In this document: positions 58,319 through 64,000 of the stretch, in pieces
Layout of the letters: each line of letters opens with the position of its first letter
Numbering within the stretch: the stretch's first letter is position 1
NCBI GenBank assembly: GCA_024500155.1
Contig: CM044858.1
Location: forward strand, 36,995,786 to 37,059,785
Direction: 5' to 3'
DNA: 64,000 nucleotides
Origin: Chenopodium formosanum
Taxonomy: Eukaryota > Streptophyta > Magnoliopsida > Caryophyllales > Amaranthaceae
Program-made: the position numbers and the translations under genes
The notes under the pieces: model-generated
The model's database searches: none
Told to the model about the DNA's origin: nothing
The model's input: the letters and a program-made list of their open reading frames with translations, nothing else

Positions 58319-61300
58319 TCATATGGTAGCTTCAATTTCATCAGAGGTCATGGCAGCTCCATTTGGGGTACCATCAGAGCGCAGCTGAGATGACACATCA
58401 TCAATAGCAGAGTTCAACTGATCAATTTTCTCAGTCAAGATTTTTCTTGTCCTCTGCAGCAGCAACCATCAAAAAATTGTTCAGCCATGACAAGAGGCGA
58501 CAGAAAAAACAAAAAGTTTCAAGGTTGATGAGTTTATAGGAATGTTCAAAAATCTTCCACTCCCAGTCTGAGGTAGCAAACTCAGCCTGTAAAGTACTAT
58601 AAGAATATACTTGGCAAAAAATCTGGTGATAGCTTACCGATTTGGTCAACAAACAAACTCCCTGAACTCAGCATTTTTATTATACAGTACACTAGTACAG
58701 TTTCTTAAACTCGAACTTGTATATTAGTTCTTAATCTGTTAAATTTTAATCAAGCTTATCATGAATTAATTTCACCATAAACCCCATCATATTTAGAAAA
58801 TTACATAGCATCATTCTCCTTAAATGTCATTCTATACTTTCCCACAAGTTTAACAGCTTCTTTTATCATACACTTTTAATACATTCAACTAGCTTAAACA
58901 ACTTTCCAGATTTAACTAGCAGTTTTACAAGTACCAAATAAAGCCTGAAAGTATTGAGTTATAATTGAATCTGACAAATTTGTGAAACTTTCACATATTG
59001 GCTTACCTGAAACACATTTGAAATTTCTCAAAATATGCTGAGTGCATAAAAGATTAGACAAACCAAGATATACATAAGAGGGCAAAACTCCAACATAATA
59101 CATTGTACTATTGAAGAATAATTTGAAGATTTAAAAACAGGAAAATGAGTACAACTTCTAGCTCCAACATTAAACAGCAGTATACCAGCATTTAGAGATT
59201 AATTTGGAAGAGGAACAATTGAAAAAAAAAAAATACACAATTCTAAAACACTAGATACTAAAGCTTGCTAGTCCCTTTGCCCCTTATTTATTTTCCGTTT
59301 GACTTATCACAGACTCCAAGATCCGTCTTAAAACGCACATTTCTTCATTTCTATACTCGTAAAAATCATAAGAACTTGATATTTATAGAATCCAACAGGA
59401 TCCCGCATGACTATATACTTTTTTTATGGTCAAACCGTCAAAGTTTTCAAAGCTTGACCTAATATTACAATGGGGCAAAAATATAGGGATGGAGGGAGTA
59501 TATGATTAGAAACACTACCTAAAAGCAAACTGTTTAGGAATATGATCAGTATTTTACCAAAGATATGACACCAAGAAATAGTATAAGATACTGGACATTC
59601 AAAACATGTCCAAAAGTTTCAAACACAATAGCTTCTTCCACTCACGGATCTGAAAATATAGGAAGGGGCTGAAAACATAATAATATAGGAAGGGTCTGAA
59701 AATACAAAAATATAGGAAGGGGGCTGCTTTCAAGAGACCCGCCAGAAAATCTTTTCATAAACTAGGTAAAAAAACATAGTAGGAAATAATAAGCTATGGC
59801 GATTAAAAATAGTTGAGTACCTTTCTACAAGAAGTGACCACAAAATAATTAGGAAAGAAGAGCCACACAAACAAATGCAGTCATTTTCAGACTTCAGAAC
59901 AGGCAGAAGAAGAAGAAAGATTCACTTGATACACTTGCTGGTTTAAATAAATGAATTCTCCTTTCGGAATATTATAACGGAAATTTGGGGCGGGGACAAA
60001 AACTAAATCACCAAAGTCCCGCCCTCCTCACCATAGGATGATCTACATAGAAAGAAGGGTAGGCACTTGTCTACTCACATTAAAAAAAAAAATAATAATA
60101 ATTACTATGAAATTGCCAAGCATTAGGTCGTAGCTTTGTGTCATTTGCTTTTGCTTCACATGAATGTTTTACTACGGATGGTATTGGTCATGGCTTCATG
60201 GGTTCCATTTTCATACCAAGGCATAATTTTAATATTGTTCTTTGTTTAGTCGAGCGAAGTGCTATATTTAACGTCGCCAGAATGTAAAAATTGGAGAAGT
60301 TGTCTTAATGAACATGTACAATCTTTGGTTCAATTAGTTGTCTACCCTATTTGAAATTCCAGGATACAACCCAGGTCCTCACACCCCTGTAAAAAACAGG
60401 GGACCAAAAAAAAAATTTTGGAAGAAAAACCAGGGCTACAAAGATGAATAAAAATACATTTGGTGATACGAAAACAGCGTGTATCAAGCCTCTAGCAATG
60501 AATTATTTACTTGAATGAGTAATCAATTACCTCTAAAGCTTTCTCCTCGTCATAGATAAATTTTGGTAGTTTCCGCATCAAATCCTTTTTGTCAGCTCCA
60601 GCAAGAGCCTTACTTATCTATCAAATAAGTGAAGTAAAAGAATTAGCATATATATCTTATATTGTTAAGTATAAGATAGAGTGTCAAAAAAATATAATGT
60701 CACATTTCTCACCCCCAAATAATTATTGTGAAAGAAAAGAATTCGAACATTGATATGAGTATGACAAGGTAAAAGCAGGAACGAAAAAAAGATAGCAAAA
60801 GCATCATTTTAAACACTCCAGGACGAAAATCAAGCACATAATTACATTATCAAGCATAGAGTCATTAGTGTGCTAATACATTGAGCATAAATCTAAAAAT
60901 AGTATTGCAACACTGCAATTTGATTAAGGAATTTACTGATGATTGTGCTTTGACAGCCACAAGTCCCTTCTGTTTGAAGTTTGAACTAGTGCTTTAGGTT
61001 CAGTCACAAATTTGGGCATCTATAACTTTTAATAAAACATTATTTTTCTGAAATTGTTTACGATTGAATTCAAGTTGGCCTAAAAAGAATTGATGACTGA
61101 AAGTTTGGATCGGACTTGGACTCGAAAGAGAACGAGTAACAGCTAGCACAATCTTAAAGTTGACTCAGGCTATACAAGAACCTAAAGTAGAACTTGAAAC
61201 CATAAAGAGCGGAAGCAATACCCTCAGATATCAGTTGGTTTTTCCTTTCCAAGTGCACCCCTAAATCCCTATAAATACCCTTTCGACACTTCGACAAACC

Positions 61301-62878
61301 AACTTTTTTTTTGTTTTTCCCAAACAAGGCTATAGATATTTTACAATGTATTCATGAAGGGTAAAAAAGACCAACATATTCTTCATCCTTAAGACACAAA
61401 TTGCAACTTGGCCACTTGGGATGAAAAAGGTCATTTACTTAAGAGCATCCTTAGTTTGAATCTTCTTTTCAATAGTGGCCAAAATAAAATAAAAAAAATA
61501 AAAAGTTACTCTTACTATGCCACTCAATTATCTCGTCTAGTCACTCCAAAATAATCAAGAACTAAAGTACTGTCAAACTCTTAAGACTTCCAAGAGGATG
61601 TCTACACTTGCTAAACTGCACTAAAAACAACTCTCAATCAATCATAAAGGAGAAGATTCAGCTTATATAAAGGAGATCAGCACACCTCTGTATAAATCAA
61701 CCAACGACGCATATATTACATCTTACCTAATCCACAAGAGGTAGATTGCTAAAATCTTGTGAACTAAAGCAATGATATGAACCTTGAAAGCTCAGGTGCA
61801 AGTATAGTGTATACTAAAATACTATCTTCGAGCAACAGAACAATTACTGCCAGCTTAGGTTAAAATCCCATAACATTACACATAACAAGCCACTCATTGC
61901 CACTATTTCATGTTCCAAGAATGGAGAACCTGTTAGATACAGCATAAATTTTGTCTCAAAGTAGCCTTCTCATGGACATCCTTTTTTCCTATTTTTTCAT
62001 TTCATTATGGAATTTCCAACAATGTGCAAGCTTTCAGGTCAGGTTACCACCAGACCAGTGCATTCAAAACCATCCAAAGAATCTTTCATTGTCCAGGATG
62101 AGAACAAGTTATAAATCAGCACACATGATACAACACTCTTACCATGCTTCACAATTCACAAGTTTAATATAAATAGGACACGGCAAGGATAACATAAAAT
62201 GCCTGAATATAATATGCATTGAATTAAGCATACCTGGGGTGCATACACACAGCCAAGGGTACCAACAACAAGTCCTCCCAAAACGAACCCGCTAACAAAA
62301 ACGCTTGCACTGCTGGGCCTACCACCATCACTGTCACAAACCAAACAAATTCAACATGTGGACTAGATTATTAACTTCATACTCCTGATAAAGATTATGA
62401 AATATGGTGATCATGAACACTCTTTAGATTTGGAAAAACATCTAAACCCCTAAGAGATTGTCACTTTTTGCCAATTTATCCCCATATTTCCTCCTCAGCA
62501 ACTCAATTACATAAGCAACTAAGCCTCGTGGTCTTGTATGAAGGTCATAATTGGATTGGCCTATAATTCTAGAATAAAGAAATGAGAGCATAATAAAACT
62601 ATAAAAGCCAAACATCAGACACATCATGATTTTTCCCAACAATCATGATGTAATTTAGCCTTAAGTGTGATGTTCATTGCCGGTACATCAGAAATTATAC
62701 ACACTGATTCAATAAAATAGAGTTGGCCTGTAATTGTGAGAGCATGTTTGAGAGAAACAGTAATACCTATAGGAAGCCTGGACAACAAGAGATTTTTGTG
62801 TAGCCTTTTTGGTATGAAGTGGAGAGAAGCTCGAGTTGGTTGGGCACAAGACTCGATCTGACTGCTGGAAAGAATAAC
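58319..62878 (-). CDS. Small plastid membrane protein (At1g42960-like), 5' exon outside window
   Basis: Exons 62878-62767, 62330-62234, 60617-60531 and 58453-58319 join in phase. The visible part is 143 aa. It contains the end of a Ser/Lys-rich transit-like region (SPLHTKKATQKSLVVQAS), one membrane helix (VFVSGFVLGGLVVGTLGCVY), then a charged helical tail (KALAGADKKDLMRKLPKFIY, EEKALERTRKILTEKIDQLN) with coiled-coil character. This resembles a plant protein family reported at the chloroplast inner envelope (Arabidopsis At1g42960, from memory); its biochemical role is unknown. Exon 2 begins in mid-codon, so the initiator lies upstream. A good donor (GTGAGTATC on the minus strand, 63994-63986) at the window edge could end exon 1. 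Long introns hold no other gene. Confidence 0.8.
59650..59726. repeat. Short tandem repeat in an intron
   Basis: About two and a half copies of a roughly 27-bp unit AATATAGGAAGGGGCTGAAAA, inside the last intron of the plastid protein gene. Confidence 0.7.
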
Positions 62879-64000
62879 CTAAAACACCCACTCAATATAA
62901 TCAGAGAACAAAAATGAACTTAATCCACCACAGATACAGGACAACAAGAAGTCAACCATGTTCCATGATATGAGAGTTAAGACAAGAAATTCTTAGATCA
63001 TGCGCATCTGAATCACACTTCAGGATCTAAGGTATGAAAACTTCGGTCAAATAAGAACTAAAATTACAAGTACATTTTGAGTCTTTCAGATTTTTTTTTT
63101 TAAAAATAATGAGTGCAATACAAATGCAATGTCAACCAAGGGCTTCAAACAAAAAGGATTAGCATTAGACTTCATCTTTTCATCTTCAACAACTGCCAAT
63201 GAGGCAAAGATAGCATAAGCACAAACGGAACAGAACCACATAAGTGAATTATTTTATCAATGATGCCAATATGTCAAATGATTTAGCAACTGCAGTGAAT
63301 TGCTGGCTTCATTTTACTACAGCTACACAAGTTTATCCACTCATGCCTACCTATGAATGTGAAAATAAAATCAATGGAGCTGAAACTTCTACCATTCAAC
63401 CACAAGAGACCAAAACATCTCATATCCGATCCATTCACATGAATACCTCTATCAATGATTTTGTATAATCAACGGGGCTGGAGCATTACAGCACAATCAC
63501 CTAAACCATAAATAACGAGAGAATCGTGTATATCCTACAAAGACTCCTTAAGCAACAACCTCAATCCCTCAGCATGAGATTGTCCCAGTTATGCAAGTAG
63601 TCCAAACAAAGAAAAACCACCCAGCAGCCAGAAATTAAAGAGCATAGTCCGGGAAGGCCTACACGTAGGCAACCTCAAATCCTTACTGTATAAGTCGATC
63701 AAGCTATTAAATAAATCAATCTACTCAACAAATATCAAAATAGACTTTCCATTGACTGTATCCCTACTACAATACTACCCCCAATATGATTGATTTTGGT
63801 ATTTCTGGGTAAAATTGCACTTTCCTGTCGAAACCCCATTTATCTATAAATTGAAAACTATCAGTAACTAAGAGCTCGACTATTTTAACCCATTAAAATT
63901 CGATCAAACTGAATTCAGAAGAAACATCTAGCATAACCCCATTTAGCCATAATCTAATTCTAACAACAATATGCATCAAATCAAAGATACTCACATCAAA

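Noticed and set aside
59221..59250. ACAATT repeats around a poly(A) run
   Set aside because: Only six bases, AT-rich; not distinguishable from chance.

Overview
This is nuclear DNA from a dicot plant. It is AT-rich, its genes are split by short GT-AG introns, and mobile-element debris fills the gaps between them. The C-terminal extension and transit peptide of the GAPB gene (54.3-57.1 kb) closely resemble what I remember of spinach GAPB, including a length of 451 residues. That points to Caryophyllales, probably Amaranthaceae/Chenopodiaceae. The species call is inference.

Six conserved protein genes could be read exon by exon: a PP2C protein phosphatase (3.5-7.3 kb, minus), elongation factor eEF1B-gamma (9.7-15.4 kb, minus), a clade-3-type glutamate receptor-like channel (20.3-24.3 kb, plus), the ER stress sensor IRE1 (31.5-37.5 kb, minus), chloroplast GAPB (54.3-57.1 kb, minus), and a small plastid membrane protein whose first exon lies beyond the right edge (58.3-62.9 kb, minus). 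Joining the exons I chose gives an uninterrupted frame of family-typical length in every complete case (384, 417, 928, 895 and 451 aa). A DUF3615-type gene with repeated exons (25.7-27.8 kb, plus) and an intronless gene for a basic 42-residue peptide (44.2 kb, plus) are less certain. A decayed Rab GDI exon lies at 28.1-28.3 kb (minus). These are housekeeping, signalling and photosynthesis genes with no evident joint pathway.

The rest is a transposon landscape. It holds a 5'-truncated, disabled LINE (38.06-42.06 kb), a 1.27 kb retroposed unit with a 12-bp target duplication that carries only an RNase H ORF (18.2-19.5 kb), and two small Helitrons with both ends visible (one inside an IRE1 intron). 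There are Tourist-like and Stowaway-like MITEs, and a three-level nest at 49.1-53.1 kb: a CACTA element inside a long-TIR element inside an LTR-like sequence.

Three patterns deserve most attention. (1) Several near-naked poly(A) tracts are each bracketed by 9-19 bp direct repeats, as if LINE machinery had left only a tail and a target duplication. (2) A recurrent module (CT-rich leader, palindrome centred on CTAGATCTAG, a following splice-donor-like AAGGTA sequence) occurs at three places in different transposon settings. (3) Transposon-like ends with about 30-bp subterminal repeats and purine/GGT-rich cores recur through the window. No tRNA, rRNA, CRISPR or bacterial-type feature was seen.
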